Assembly: GCA_013285445.1 (NCBI GenBank)
Contig: CP053448.1
Coordinates: 62,001 to 126,000 of the forward strand
Reading direction: 5' to 3'
Origin: Pseudomonadota bacterium
Lineage (GTDB): Bacteria; Pseudomonadota; Gammaproteobacteria; Xanthomonadales; Wenzhouxiangellaceae
Length of the DNA: 64,000 nucleotides
Both the position numbers and the translations under genes were made by a program. The notes under the pieces were generated by a model. That model ran no database searches. It saw only the letters and a list, made by a program, of their open reading frames with translations, and had not been told where the DNA came from. Of this stretch, positions 1 to 8,836 are shown piece after piece; the first letter of the stretch is position 1; each line of letters opens with the position of its first letter.

Positions 1-949
1 CCGCATCATCCAGGCCATGCAGAGCTTCCACCATCGCTGGCCGCAGGAAGCGCGCGAGGCCGATATCAGCGTCGCGGCCGCCGACGAATACCGCCGCCTG
101 CTCGAGACCCTGACAGGCGACGACCTGCCGCGCTTCGAGAAACGCTTCAAGGAGCTGCTCAACGAGAACACCATTCGCGAGATCGCGGGCTTCCAGGCCC
201 TGCTGCACCGCGAGCGCGAGCAGATCCGCGAACGCATCGAGATCATCAACCGCTCGCTGCACGAGATCGACTACGAGAAGGGTCGCTACATCCGTCTGAT
301 GGCCGAGACCGCCCCCGATGCCGACGTGCGCGAGTTCCAGCACAAGCTGCGCGCCTGTACCGAGGGCGCCATCACCGGCTCGGAAGACGCCCAGTATTCG
401 GAGCAAAAGTTCCTGCAGGTGCGCGACATCATCGACCGCTTCCGCGGCCGTGAGGGCTCGGCCGAGTTTGACCGGCGCTGGACGCGCAAGGTCACCGACG
501 TGCGCAACTGGTTCGTGTTCTCGGCCTCCGAGCGCTGGCGCGAGGACGACCGTGAACACGAACACTATGCCGATTCCGGCGGCAAGTCGGGGGGCCAGAA
601 GGAAAAGCTGGCCTACACCGTGCTGGCGGCCAGCCTGGCCTACCAGTTCGGGCTGGAGTGGGGCGAGAAACGCTCGCGCTCGTTCCGCTTCGTGGTCATC
701 GACGAGGCCTTCGGCCGCGGCTCGGACGAGTCGGCGCGCTACGGCCTGGAACTGTTCGGCCGGCTCAACCTGCAGCTGCTCATCGTCACCCCGCTGCAGA
801 AGATCCACATTATCGAGCCCTTCGTCGCCAGCGTCGGCTTCGTCCACAACCCCGACGGCCGGCAGTCCATGCTGCGCAACCTGAGCATCGAGGAATACCG
901 CGCTGAGATGGCTGCACGAAAGACTGCCACGACAACACCCGCATCGTGA
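1..949 (+). CDS. jetC: JetC, C-terminal part of the Wadjet SMC-like ATPase (partial at window edge)
   Basis: The frame is open from the first bases, so the gene starts upstream of the window. About 315 C-terminal residues are present. The first part is charged and helical, as expected for the end of a coiled-coil arm. It is followed by an ABC signature (SGGKSGGQKEKL, near base 575) and a Walker B strand (FVVIDEAFGRG, near base 690). These belong to the MukB/SbcC-like ATPase of Wadjet systems, which load on and extrude small circular plasmids before cleavage. The stop overlaps the next start (GTGA), and the next gene is a JetD protein, which makes the assignment firm. JetA and JetB should lie just upstream. 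Confidence 0.9.
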   Translation, partial: RIIQAMQSFHHRWPQEAREADISVAAADEYRRLLETLTGDDLPRFEKRFKELLNENTIREIAGFQALLHREREQIRERIEIINRSLHEIDYEKGRYIRLMAETAPDADVREFQHKLRACTEGAITGSEDAQYSEQKFLQVRDIIDRFRGREGSAEFDRRWTRKVTDVRNWFVFSASERWREDDREHEHYADSGGKSGGQKEKLAYTVLAASLAYQFGLEWGEKRSRSFRFVVIDEAFGRGSDESARYGLELFGRLNLQLLIVTPLQKIHIIEPFVASVGFVHNPDGRQSMLRNLSIEEYRAEMAARKTATTTPAS

Positions 950-2160
950 GCGACTGGACCAGCGCGAAAGACCTCCTCGCCCAGATTCGCAAGCACTGGG
1001 ACTCAGGCCAGCTGCTGGCCGACCGGCTGGATGCCGACGGCACGCGCTTCCCGCTCAAGCTGCGCCTGAAAAAACCCGTCTCGCGTGATCTCACCGACCG
1101 TTTCGAGGCGGTGCGTGAATGGGTGGCCGAGCTGGCCGGGCATTCCCGCGAACAGTGCGGGGACGGCTACGAGATTGAATGGCGCACGATCAATCACCGC
1201 ACCCTGGGCCGTAACCGCCTGCCCCGGGCGGTCACGGTGCCGAGCGCCGACGATGCCCTTCGACTGATCGGCAAGACGGCGCAGGCGCGGCGATTCGATC
1301 AGCTGACCAATCAGATCCTGGCCGAGTTTCCGTCGCTGCACGCCTGGCTGATGCGGCGCCCGCTCGAGGCGCTCAGGCGTGCCGATGAGTGGCCGCGCCT
1401 GCGCGCCATCCTGAACTATTTCCAGCATCATCCCCGACCGGGTCTGTACCTGCGCCAGCTCGATATTCCCGGCGTGGACACCAAGTTCATCCAGGCCCGC
1501 CGGGGGCTGATCGGCGAATTGCTCGACGAGGTCCTGCCGGAATCGGCCATCGACGCTGAAGCCGGCGGCGTGCGCGGTTTCAACCGCCGCTACGGCCTGG
1601 CCAGCCGCCCGGCGCTGGTCCGCTGCCGCATTCTCGACCCGGCGCTGGCGATGCGGGGCCTGACCGATCTGTCGGTGCCGGCAGAGGAATTCGCCCGCCT
1701 CGAGTTGCCGGTCGACGAGGTCTTCATCACCGAAAACGAGATCAACGGCCTGGCGTTCCCCGACCATCCGCGCGCCATCGTCATTTTCGGCCTGGGCTAT
1801 GGCCTGGAACGCCTGGCCGGCATCGACTGGCTGGCCCGGGCGCGCTGCTGGTACTGGGGCGATATCGACACCCACGGCTTCGCCATTCTCAACCGCTTGC
1901 GCCACCATCTGCCCCGGGCGCGCTCGTTTCTGATGGATCGCGCCACGCTCGACGCCCACCGCGAGCTATGGGGCCAGGAGCCCGAAGACCGTCGATTCAG
2001 CGGCGAGCTTGCCCGCCTGGACGAAGCCGAGCACACGCTCTACCGGGCGCTTCTCGATGACCTTCTGGCGCCGCGTGTCCGCCTGGAGCAGGAGCACGTC
2101 CGTTTTGTCTGGCTGGCCCGCTTCCTCGAACAGGTCGTCAGGGAACAGGCCAATGGCTGA
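946..2160 (+). CDS. jetD: JetD, Wadjet nuclease subunit (DUF3322/DUF2220, Toprim)
   Basis: A 404-residue protein starting at GTG and overlapping jetC by 4 bp, so probably translationally coupled. The N-terminal half matches DUF3322. The C-terminal half carries a topoisomerase VI-like Toprim core: the acidic strand ITENEI near residue 261 and the DxD motif GDIDTHG near residue 305. In characterised Wadjet systems JetD cleaves plasmid DNA after JetABC extrudes it. Length and both catalytic acidic motifs are normal, so the nuclease looks intact. Activity itself is inferred from the family. Confidence 0.92.
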   Translation: MSDWTSAKDLLAQIRKHWDSGQLLADRLDADGTRFPLKLRLKKPVSRDLTDRFEAVREWVAELAGHSREQCGDGYEIEWRTINHRTLGRNRLPRAVTVPSADDALRLIGKTAQARRFDQLTNQILAEFPSLHAWLMRRPLEALRRADEWPRLRAILNYFQHHPRPGLYLRQLDIPGVDTKFIQARRGLIGELLDEVLPESAIDAEAGGVRGFNRRYGLASRPALVRCRILDPALAMRGLTDLSVPAEEFARLELPVDEVFITENEINGLAFPDHPRAIVIFGLGYGLERLAGIDWLARARCWYWGDIDTHGFAILNRLRHHLPRARSFLMDRATLDAHRELWGQEPEDRRFSGELARLDEAEHTLYRALLDDLLAPRVRLEQEHVRFVWLARFLEQVVREQANG

Positions 2161-2245
2161 TCGGGCTGACGCGGAATCTTTCGAGTCGACCGGGAAAATG
2201 GCCAAGGCGCATCCTGTCGACAACACGAATCGGGAAGACGCGGCC

Positions 2246-3553
2246 ATGTCTGGTGCCACAACAGTACTGGTCACCGGGGCCGGCGGCTTTCTCGGCGGCG
2301 CCATCGTCGAGCGGCTTCTGGCAGCCGGGCTGCGCGTGGTGGCCTGTTCGCACGGCCAGCAGCACTGGCCCGCCCATCCCGCGCTGTCGGTACGTCCGAT
2401 AGCGCTCGAGCACATGACCGAGCCCTCCGAGTGGCAGCCCTTGCTGGCTGAGATCGACGCCGTGGTCAATTGCGCGGGCATACTCCGGGAGAATCGAAGC
2501 GGCGAGTTCGAACAGATTCACCATCGCGCCCCGCTGGCGCTGGCTCGCGCCTGCATCGAAGCGACGGTTGCGCCCTTCGTTCAGATTTCCGCCCTTGGCC
2601 ATCCGGCCGACGGCGAATTCATTGCCAGCAAGCTTCGCTTCGACGAGACCCTGGCCGCCCTGCCGCTTGCCTGCTGGATTCTTCGGCCTTCGGTCGTGAT
2701 CTCACTTCGCGGTTCCTACGGCGGCACTTCGGCCCTGCGCGCCGCCGCCGCCTTGCCGGGGCTGTTGCTGGTGCCGGGAGATGGCAATCAGCGCCTCCAG
2801 CCCTTGCTACTCGAGGATCTGGCCGAATGCGTTTGCCAGGCTGTCGAGCGCCCGTCCGGCCATGATCGCCCGCTGCCGATCGCCGGCGAGGCGGTTGTTA
2901 CCGTGCGTGAACTGCTGCAGCTGATGCGTGGCTGGTTGCGCATCTCTCGGGCCCGATTCGAACTGAGACTGCCCGTGGCGCTGGTTTCGGGACTGGCAGG
3001 AATCAGCGATCGCTTGCGCCTGCACCCGATCGGGCGGACGACCTGGCGGATGCTCCAGCGCGGCAATGTGGCCGAAACGGCCGCAGCGGGCGCCGTCAAG
3101 CAGACGCTGGGCGTGACATTGCGCTCGGTGCCCGAAGTCTTTCGCACCAGCACCAGCTTCGTCCAGGACCGCTGGCACGCCCGACTGAAAAACCTGGCGC
3201 CCCTGGCATGGCTTTCGCTGGTGCTGATCTGGCTGTTATCCGGCCTGACCGGCCTGCTGGCCGGGCCCGATCAGTACCAGCCGGTGCTATCGGAAATCGG
3301 CCTGCCCGAGTTCGCGCACGCCAGTGCAGCAAAAGCAACTGGCGCCCTCAATCTGGTGCTCGGGCTTGCGCTTGCCCTGCGCTGGCGGCCGCGCCTGGTG
3401 CTCTGGCTGATGCTGATCTGCGTGCTCGCCTACACCGGGGTGCTGGGCATCGGCTTGCCGAAACTCTGGCTTGAACTCCTGGGCGGCCTGATCAAGAACG
3501 CAGCGGTCCTGGTGGTCATTCTCTTCAGTCTGGCAACGTGCAACGAGCGCTGA
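2246..3553 (+). CDS. SDR-type NAD(P)-binding protein fused to a DoxX-like membrane domain
   Basis: The ATG at 2246 follows a GGAAGA-type ribosome site and begins just before the Rossmann motif (VTGAGGFLGG). A start at 2153, overlapping jetD, is possible but adds only a charged tail. Residues 1-300 look like an atypical short-chain dehydrogenase (NmrA/epimerase type). The last about 130 residues contain four hydrophobic helices of the DoxX_3 type. SDR-DoxX fusions followed by a DUF2269 membrane protein are a recurring pair, as here (1-bp overlap with the next gene). The substrate is unknown. Confidence 0.8.
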   Translation: MSGATTVLVTGAGGFLGGAIVERLLAAGLRVVACSHGQQHWPAHPALSVRPIALEHMTEPSEWQPLLAEIDAVVNCAGILRENRSGEFEQIHHRAPLALARACIEATVAPFVQISALGHPADGEFIASKLRFDETLAALPLACWILRPSVVISLRGSYGGTSALRAAAALPGLLLVPGDGNQRLQPLLLEDLAECVCQAVERPSGHDRPLPIAGEAVVTVRELLQLMRGWLRISRARFELRLPVALVSGLAGISDRLRLHPIGRTTWRMLQRGNVAETAAAGAVKQTLGVTLRSVPEVFRTSTSFVQDRWHARLKNLAPLAWLSLVLIWLLSGLTGLLAGPDQYQPVLSEIGLPEFAHASAAKATGALNLVLGLALALRWRPRLVLWLMLICVLAYTGVLGIGLPKLWLELLGGLIKNAAVLVVILFSLATCNER

Positions 3554-4026
3554 TGAACACCTACCTCGCCGTCAAATGGCTTCATATCGTCTCGGCCACC
3601 ATTCTGTTCGGCACGGGTCTCGGGACCGCGTTTTTCATGTGGCGGGCCATGGTCAGCGGCAACATCCAGGCAATCACCGTCGTCGCTGCCAACGTCGTGC
3701 GGGCCGACACCTGGTTGACCACGCCGGCAGTGCTCATCCAGCCGCTCAGCGGCATCTGGCTGGCCCACCTGCTCGGTTGGCCGCTGGGGACGCGCTGGAT
3801 TGCACTCAGTCTGATCCTGTTCGTGCTGGTCGGCTGTTGCTGGATCCCGGTACTGTTCATCCAGGCCCGAGTGGCCCGGCACACAAGCGTGCTGGCAAGC
3901 CAGGACCTCCCGGTAGACGGCGAAGTCCGCCGACTGATGCGCTTCTGGTACGGCCTGGGCTGGCCGGCGTTCATCGCAATGCTGGCGATCTTCTACCTGA
4001 TGGTCTTCAAGCCCCTTCCGGATTGA
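3553..4026 (+). CDS. DUF2269-family integral membrane protein
   Basis: A 157-residue protein whose ATG overlaps the stop of the preceding SDR-DoxX gene (TGATG). Four hydrophobic segments cover most of it, and the N-terminus (KWLHIVSATILFGTG) is typical of DUF2269. It probably forms a membrane complex with the DoxX domain of its neighbour. Biochemical role is not known. Confidence 0.8.
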   Translation: MNTYLAVKWLHIVSATILFGTGLGTAFFMWRAMVSGNIQAITVVAANVVRADTWLTTPAVLIQPLSGIWLAHLLGWPLGTRWIALSLILFVLVGCCWIPVLFIQARVARHTSVLASQDLPVDGEVRRLMRFWYGLGWPAFIAMLAIFYLMVFKPLPD

Positions 4027-4045
4027 GGCGCGGCCCCTGTAGCAG

Positions 4046-5002
4046 TCACCCCCCGGCCGCTCGCGTCTTGCGCCGGCGCTTGTTCGCGGCGAACGCGATG
4101 CCCTGGGCGTTGAGGTCGATGTCCATTTTCAGAAGAGACCAGGTCTCGGCGTCGCGGCCGAGCTTGCTCCAGCCGTCAAGCAGGCCGGCGAAGTAGTCGT
4201 AAAGGCGTGCTCGGCACCAGGCTTCCAGCTCCTCGTCCGGCCGGTCGCTGGCCTCGGCGTCATCGCGCACGCTCTCGGCGAAATCGAGGTGACGCATGAG
4301 CTGGCCGGCGGCGGTTGCGATGTCGGTCACGGCCCCGAAGTGCGTGACATAGATGCAGCTCGGTTGTTCGTCGACGAGCCGGCGGATCGACTCGCGCGCC
4401 AGCTCGGGTTCGAAATCCGTGGGACTGGTCGAGGGAAAGGCGAAAGTGCCCTCGCCCTGCAGCGCCGGGTAGACCAGCCCGAAGGCGTCGCCGGCGAAGA
4501 TCGCGCCCGAGGCGCCGTCGGCAATGCAGAAATGATGATTGGCGTGGCCGCGGGTGTGCAGAAAGCGCAGCTCGCGGTCGCCGAATTGCAGGGTCTCCTC
4601 GTCCTCCATCACCTGCACGCGATCCCCGGCCACCGGCTCGATCGTGCCGTACAGGCGCGCGAACTCGTCTTCCCCGTAGACCGCCGAGGCGCTGGCGACG
4701 AGCTTGGAGGGGTCGATCACGTGCGGTGCCGCGCGCGGGTGGGCCAGCACGGTGGCGTTCGGGCAGGCCTTGGCGAGTTTCGAGGTGCCGCCGGCGTGAT
4801 CGAGGTGCACGTGCGTGATGATCAGGTATTCCACCTGCTCGGGCCTCAAGCCCTGTTCCTCGAGTACCGCCAGCAGCCGCGGCACCGCCGTGTTGGTGTT
4901 GTTGTCGACAAAGGCCGCGCGATCGCCGTCGACGATCAGGTAGGCGGCGGCCAGCTCGGGGCGGTCGAGGTAATGGGTGTCGATGGTGTGGATGCCGGTC
5001 AT
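4046..5002 (-). CDS. MBL-fold metallo-hydrolase
   Basis: A 318-residue protein with the metallo-beta-lactamase signature HVHLDHAGG (His64, His66, Asp68, His69). Further metal-ligand positions are His near 154, Asp near 172 (FAGDAFG) and His near 218 (VTHFGAV). A helical C-terminal extension of about 100 residues follows the core. The architecture resembles stand-alone hydrolases of the glyoxalase II/lactonase group; the substrate cannot be read from sequence. It is convergent with the DUF2269 gene, with a 19-bp gap. Confidence 0.85.
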   Translation of the reverse strand: MTGIHTIDTHYLDRPELAAAYLIVDGDRAAFVDNNTNTAVPRLLAVLEEQGLRPEQVEYLIITHVHLDHAGGTSKLAKACPNATVLAHPRAAPHVIDPSKLVASASAVYGEDEFARLYGTIEPVAGDRVQVMEDEETLQFGDRELRFLHTRGHANHHFCIADGASGAIFAGDAFGLVYPALQGEGTFAFPSTSPTDFEPELARESIRRLVDEQPSCIYVTHFGAVTDIATAAGQLMRHLDFAESVRDDAEASDRPDEELEAWCRARLYDYFAGLLDGWSKLGRDAETWSLLKMDIDLNAQGIAFAANKRRRKTRAAGG

Positions 5003-5166
5003 GGTGTCTCCTCGGTGATCCGTTCAGGCTACCACCGGTCAGCTCCTTGGAGACCGGCATTTCGGCGCCTCGTGGTGCTTGTTTGCCTGCGCACCGTACT
5101 GTAGCGTATGGAAACACCGCCGTCCGTCCGGGAAGGCCGCCCAGAAACTGAAACGGTCGTGCTCCT

Positions 5167-5421
5167 TCAAAACCGAAAGTACACGAACAACCGCCCCGGA
5201 TTCTTCGAGTCCTTGTCCACGCGGTGATAGAGCGGCTTGATGTCGGGGCGCTCCAGGAATTTCAGCACGCGCTTCTTGAGCTGCCCCGAGCCGCGGCCCG
5301 GGATGATCTCGACCTCCTTGATGCGCTTGTCCACCGCCTCGAAGATCACCCGCTCGAGTTCTCGATCGATGTCGGTGCCGCGGTTGTAGATATCGTGAAG
5401 GTCGAGTTTCAGCTTGGCCAT
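5167..5421 (-). CDS. Small stand-alone Smr-domain protein, copy 1
   Basis: 84 residues. It has the N-terminal LDLHD motif and the PGRGSGQLKKRVLKFL segment that correspond to the LDxH and HGxG(x)LK motifs of Smr (MutS2 C-terminal) domains, which bind or nick structured nucleic acid. The usual HG is PG here, so nuclease activity is uncertain. A nearly identical gene lies at 11504-11758 and a deleted copy at 6089-6244. The shared C-terminus (YHRVDKDSKNPGRLF) makes the three paralogues obvious. Confidence 0.75.
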   Translation of the reverse strand: MAKLKLDLHDIYNRGTDIDRELERVIFEAVDKRIKEVEIIPGRGSGQLKKRVLKFLERPDIKPLYHRVDKDSKNPGRLFVYFRF

Positions 5422-5467
5422 GGGCTCGGGAGCACAAGATCGTCAGTGACCTGGGTTCGGGGTTTTC

Positions 5468-5752
5468 TCAAGCCGCGTCGCGCGGCTGAACCTCTTTGTA
5501 ATCACCTTCCAGCCGGGCCCTGGACAAGTCGTAGGCCGCCTGCAGGTTGAGCCAGAAGCGGGCTTCCATGCCAAAGTGCTTTTCCAGCCGCAAGGCGGTA
5601 TCGGCCGTCATCGAACGTCGGCCGGCAACAAGCTCGGAAATTCGGTTGTGAGGCACATTCAACGCGCGCGCCAATTCCCGCCCGGACAGCCCGAGCGGCA
5701 CCATGAACTCCTCGTGCAGCATTTCTCCGGGATGTGTGGTGATACGGTTCAT
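5468..5752 (-). CDS. higA: HigA-type antitoxin (XRE helix-turn-helix)
   Basis: 94 residues with the HigA/VapI hallmarks: the N-terminal HPGEMLHEEF, an HTH (LSGRELARALNVPHNRISELVAGRRSM split over residues 23-49) and the RFWLNLQAAYDL helix. It follows higB by 9 bp on the same strand, the usual toxin-first order of HigBA. HigA neutralises HigB and represses the operon, probably through the palindrome at 6049-6064. Confidence 0.92.
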   Translation of the reverse strand: MNRITTHPGEMLHEEFMVPLGLSGRELARALNVPHNRISELVAGRRSMTADTALRLEKHFGMEARFWLNLQAAYDLSRARLEGDYKEVQPRDAA

Positions 5753-5761
5753 CTCATTACC

Positions 5762-6040
5762 TCAATGGTAGTCCACGATTTCGACATCTTCGGGGCCTTC
5801 GTCACTCCAACGAAAGCAAACGCGCCACTGCTGGTTGATACGGATACTGAACTGTCCCAGTCGGTCACCCTTCAATGCCTCCAGTTGATTGCCTGGTGGA
5901 ATCGCCAACGACTGCAGCTGCATGACGTTGTCGAGTTGGTCCAGCTTCCGCAATGCAATTCTTGCGACGGCTGAAAACCGACGACTTTTCCCGGTTTCGA
6001 ACAATCGGCGGGTTTCACGGCATCGAAAGCTGCGAATCAT
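5762..6040 (-). CDS. higB: HigB-type mRNA-interferase toxin
   Basis: 92 residues of the RelE/HigB fold. Features include KLDQLDNVMQLQSLAIPPGN, the LEALKGDRLGQFSIRINQQWRVCF strand region (residues 55-78) and a C-terminal VEIVDYH. Arg/His residues of the ribosome-dependent RNase site are present (QWRVCFRW). Full length for the family, so probably functional. The start codon lies 9 bp from a perfect palindrome. Confidence 0.92.
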   Translation of the reverse strand: MIRSFRCRETRRLFETGKSRRFSAVARIALRKLDQLDNVMQLQSLAIPPGNQLEALKGDRLGQFSIRINQQWRVCFRWSDEGPEDVEIVDYH

Positions 6041-6048
6041 GGTTGGAT

Positions 6049-6064
6049 TGTGTTACGTAACACA
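6049..6064. promoter_or_regulatory. Perfect 16-bp palindrome, candidate HigA operator
   Basis: TGTGTTACGTAACACA is a perfect inverted repeat ending 9 bp before the higB ATG. On the minus strand a consensus -35 hexamer TTGACA (6076-6071) lies just upstream, so the palindrome would cover the -10 and start region. That placement suits autorepression by HigA. Confidence 0.6.
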
Positions 6065-6088
6065 GTACGCTGTCAACCGGACCGCGTA

Positions 6089-6244
6089 TCAGAACCGAAA
6101 GTAAACGAACAACCGCCCCGGATTCTTCGAGTCCTTGTCCACGCGGTGATAGAGCTGCTTGAGGTCCGCCGGGCGCTCGAGCCCGCGGCCGATGGCGCTA
6201 CCGCGGTTGTAGATGTCGTGCAGGCCGAGCTTCGGCCTGGCCAT
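6089..6244 (-). pseudogene. Internally deleted copy of the Smr-domain gene
   Basis: This frame encodes 51 residues that match the 84-residue Smr paralogues at both ends (start ...LHDIYNRG; end LYHRVDKDSKNPGRLFVYFRF in two pieces). It lacks about 33 central residues, including the PGRGSGQLK motif. The junction joins a CTCGAGCG-type codon run (LER) to the later LERP(A)D run. This fits deletion between short direct repeats. The frame is kept, but the domain core is gone. Confidence 0.75.
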
Positions 6245-6369
6245 GGGTGCGTTTCCAACGGGTCAACTTCGACTCGAGTGTAGCCGCAGCAGCTACCGGA
6301 TGACTCCTGGCACAGGCGCCGGGGATTCCGATCGCGCAAGCTTGGGGGGCATCAACGGAGCAATCGCCC

Positions 6370-6927
6370 ATGGCAAGCCATCCCATCGACCGCCCAAGAG
6401 CCGGCCTGACCGTTCTCGTCACGATCGCCATCTGGAGCCTGCTCGCCTGGCGGCACTTCCACGAAGGCGTCCCCGCCCACCACCTGCTGCACAACCCGGA
6501 TCTGCCGAGAATTTCCGACTGGTTCGGTGGCCTGCTGTTGCCGGTGTTGACCTGGGGGCTGTTGAGCCTCGCCAAACGTCGCGTGATGGCGACGGGTTCC
6601 CCCGGCATCAAATCCGTTGCCTTGGGCCTGGTGGCCGGAGCGGCCGTCGGTGTAGTCATGGCGGTCACCTTCTTCAGCGGTCATGAGTCCTTGACCAGCT
6701 ACCTGTTCTTCGGCCTGCTGCCGCTGGCCTTGTTCGTGCCGGTGCATCGACCGGAGTGCCTGCTGGGCTTTGTGCTGGGCATGACCGCAGGCGTCGGCGC
6801 CGTCCTGCCGACCCTGTTCGGCTCGCTCATGGCGCTGGTGACCTTCATGATTCATCGCTTCGTCGGCCTGCCGCTGCAGCGGCTGGTCGGACTGCGGACG
6901 GCCACGAACCCGGGAGGTCTCGAATGA
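6370..6927 (+). CDS. Polytopic membrane protein of unknown function
   Basis: 185 residues with about five hydrophobic segments (around 13-25, 50-65, 79-98, 103-120, 128-152). There is no motif I recognise. Its stop overlaps the next start by 4 bp (ATGA), so it is co-translated with the dehydrogenase downstream and may serve the same, unknown, process. Confidence 0.65.
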   Translation: MASHPIDRPRAGLTVLVTIAIWSLLAWRHFHEGVPAHHLLHNPDLPRISDWFGGLLLPVLTWGLLSLAKRRVMATGSPGIKSVALGLVAGAAVGVVMAVTFFSGHESLTSYLFFGLLPLALFVPVHRPECLLGFVLGMTAGVGAVLPTLFGSLMALVTFMIHRFVGLPLQRLVGLRTATNPGGLE

Positions 6928-7946
6928 CGAGCATGCGAGCCGTCGTCCAGGACGGATACGGCGCACCGGACAAGGTGCTGCATCTGCGGGAAGTCGAAAT
7001 CCCGACGCCCGCGCCGGACGAGGTGCTCGTGCGCGTGCGGGCCGCCTCGGTCAATCCCGACGTGTGGCATGCGGTCAGCGGCTACCCCCGCCTCATGCGT
7101 CTGATGGGCGCGGGCCTGCGAAGGCAGAAACAGCCGATCCCCGGCCTGGACATGGCCGGCGAGGTGACGGCGGTGGGGAATGCTGTGGTCGACTTCCAGC
7201 CCGGGGATGCGGTGTTCGGCGAAACCCATGACCGGATTCAGTGGATCAACGGCGGCGCCTACGCCGAATACGTGTGCGTGCCGCAGCACGTGTTGTCGCT
7301 AAAACCCGAAAACATCACCTTCGAGCAGGCGGGGTCGGTGCCGACCTCCGGAATCATCGCCCTGATCAACCTGCGCAAGCACCTCGGGACAAAGCCGGGG
7401 CAGCGCATCGTGATCAACGGCGCGGCCGGCGGTGTGGGCAGCATCGCCATCCAGATGGCCAGGGCCAACAGCGCTTATGTCGTCGGCGTGGACCACACCA
7501 CCAAGCTCGACTACATGCGAGAGCTGGGTGCCGACGAGGTCATGGACTATACCCGGGAGGACGTTACCCGGCTCGAAGCGCGGTTTGATCTCATCGTCGA
7601 CGTGGCCTCGACGCTATCGCTTTCCGACTGCAGACGAATACTCGAGCCCGATGGGCTGTACGTCATCATCGGCCACGATCACTACGGGGTAAAAGGACGT
7701 CGCACGCTCGGCGGCATACCCTATTTTCTCGGTTTCATGGTGCGGGCGCGGTTCGACCGCCACCTGGACAAGTCGTGGTTCGAGACGATTGAAAAGCGCG
7801 ATGCCATGGAAGCCCTGCGCGCCATGCTCGAAGCCGGGCAGCTGACGCCGATCGTGGGCAGGACCTTTCCCTTGGAGGAGGCGCCCGCGGCCATCCAGTG
7901 CCTGCAGGCAGGGCAGGCGTGCGGGCGGATTGTCATCGTGCCGTAA
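6924..7946 (+). CDS. Zinc-independent MDR-family NAD(P)-dependent oxidoreductase
   Basis: The ATG at 6924 has a good GGGAGG site 8 bp upstream. The 340-residue product has the GroES-like N-terminal domain (VRAASVNPDVWHAVSG; PGLDMAGEVTAVG) and a nucleotide-binding motif INGAAGGVGS near residue 166. The catalytic and structural zinc cysteines are absent, placing it with quinone-oxidoreductase/enoyl-reductase-like enzymes (RTN4IP1-like) rather than zinc alcohol dehydrogenases. The substrate is unknown. Confidence 0.85.
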   Translation: MTSMRAVVQDGYGAPDKVLHLREVEIPTPAPDEVLVRVRAASVNPDVWHAVSGYPRLMRLMGAGLRRQKQPIPGLDMAGEVTAVGNAVVDFQPGDAVFGETHDRIQWINGGAYAEYVCVPQHVLSLKPENITFEQAGSVPTSGIIALINLRKHLGTKPGQRIVINGAAGGVGSIAIQMARANSAYVVGVDHTTKLDYMRELGADEVMDYTREDVTRLEARFDLIVDVASTLSLSDCRRILEPDGLYVIIGHDHYGVKGRRTLGGIPYFLGFMVRARFDRHLDKSWFETIEKRDAMEALRAMLEAGQLTPIVGRTFPLEEAPAAIQCLQAGQACGRIVIVP

Positions 7947-8025
7947 GGGGCAGTCGGGTTCTCGTTCTGTTCGCCGCCCGGTATTCCGGCTTGCCGGAAT
8001 TCCGGAAATCCAGTAAAGTTCCGGT

Positions 8026-8277
8026 ATGGATACCGTCAAGATTGGCAAGAAGGGGCAAGTTTCGATTCCGCGGCGGGTGCTGGAAGCCGCCGGCGTCGAA
8101 GCGGGCAGCCAAGTTGTTGTCGAATCCGACTCGGACGGCAGTATCCGCTTGCGTCCGGTCGCCATCTATCCGATCGAGATCTACAGCGAAGAGCGGATAG
8201 ACGAATTCGAACGCGAGAACGAACTGTCCGACGACCTCGAGCGCCGGGTCCGGCAAGCCACCAAAGATTCCCGTTAG
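8026..8277 (+). CDS. AbrB/MazE-type antitoxin
   Basis: 83 residues beginning with the swapped-hairpin AbrB motif (VKIGKKGQVSIPRRVLEAAG), which binds DNA. An acidic C-terminal tail probably wraps a toxin. It sits 6 bp before a PIN-domain gene on the same strand, the standard arrangement of a type II module. Confidence 0.85.
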   Translation: MDTVKIGKKGQVSIPRRVLEAAGVEAGSQVVVESDSDGSIRLRPVAIYPIEIYSEERIDEFERENELSDDLERRVRQATKDSR

Positions 8278-8283
8278 CCCACG

Positions 8284-8706
8284 GTGCGTTTGTTCCTGGA
8301 CGCCAACATCCTGTTTTCGGCGGCCTGGAGCGAAGGCGCGGCGGCACGCCTTTTGTGGAATTTTTCGCGGGCGGGCCGCTGCCGGATGCTCAGCTCCCAG
8401 CTGGCCGTTGAGGAAGCGCGCCGCAACATTGTGCTCAAGAGACCGCACCGACTCGCCACCTTCGAGCGCCTGGTAGCTGGCACTGTCATTGGCCGCGAGC
8501 CGAACGAAGAACATCTGGAACTCGCCGGTGAACAGCGACTGCCCAGCAAGGACATTCCCATCCTCGCAGCCGCCCTGGCCCAGCGAGCCGAGATCCTCGT
8601 CACCGGAGACCGTCGGGACTTCGGTCATCTGTATCATCGCTCCATATCGGGCCTGACGATCCTGCCGCTGGCCGATACGGTCGAGCACCTGCTCGACGGC
8701 GGGTAA
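8284..8706 (+). CDS. PIN-domain ribonuclease toxin
   Basis: 140 residues from a GTG start. The acidic PIN residues are visible: Asp6 (FLDANIL), Glu in VEEARRN near 41, Asp in SKDIPIL near 90 and Asp in VTGDRRDF near 109. PIN toxins cleave RNA with Mg2+/Mn2+. Partner of the AbrB antitoxin just upstream. Confidence 0.85.
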   Translation: MRLFLDANILFSAAWSEGAAARLLWNFSRAGRCRMLSSQLAVEEARRNIVLKRPHRLATFERLVAGTVIGREPNEEHLELAGEQRLPSKDIPILAAALAQRAEILVTGDRRDFGHLYHRSISGLTILPLADTVEHLLDGG

Positions 8707-8836
8707 TCTCGAAACAAGGCGCCCCGCCAAAGACTTCCATCAAACCGAGGCTAGCGAAACGGTAGCGTTGAGCCTTGCGAAATGGTAGTGCGGGAATGAC
8801 GACCTGCTCGAAGCAAGCGCAGCTCGATGCCGGAAC

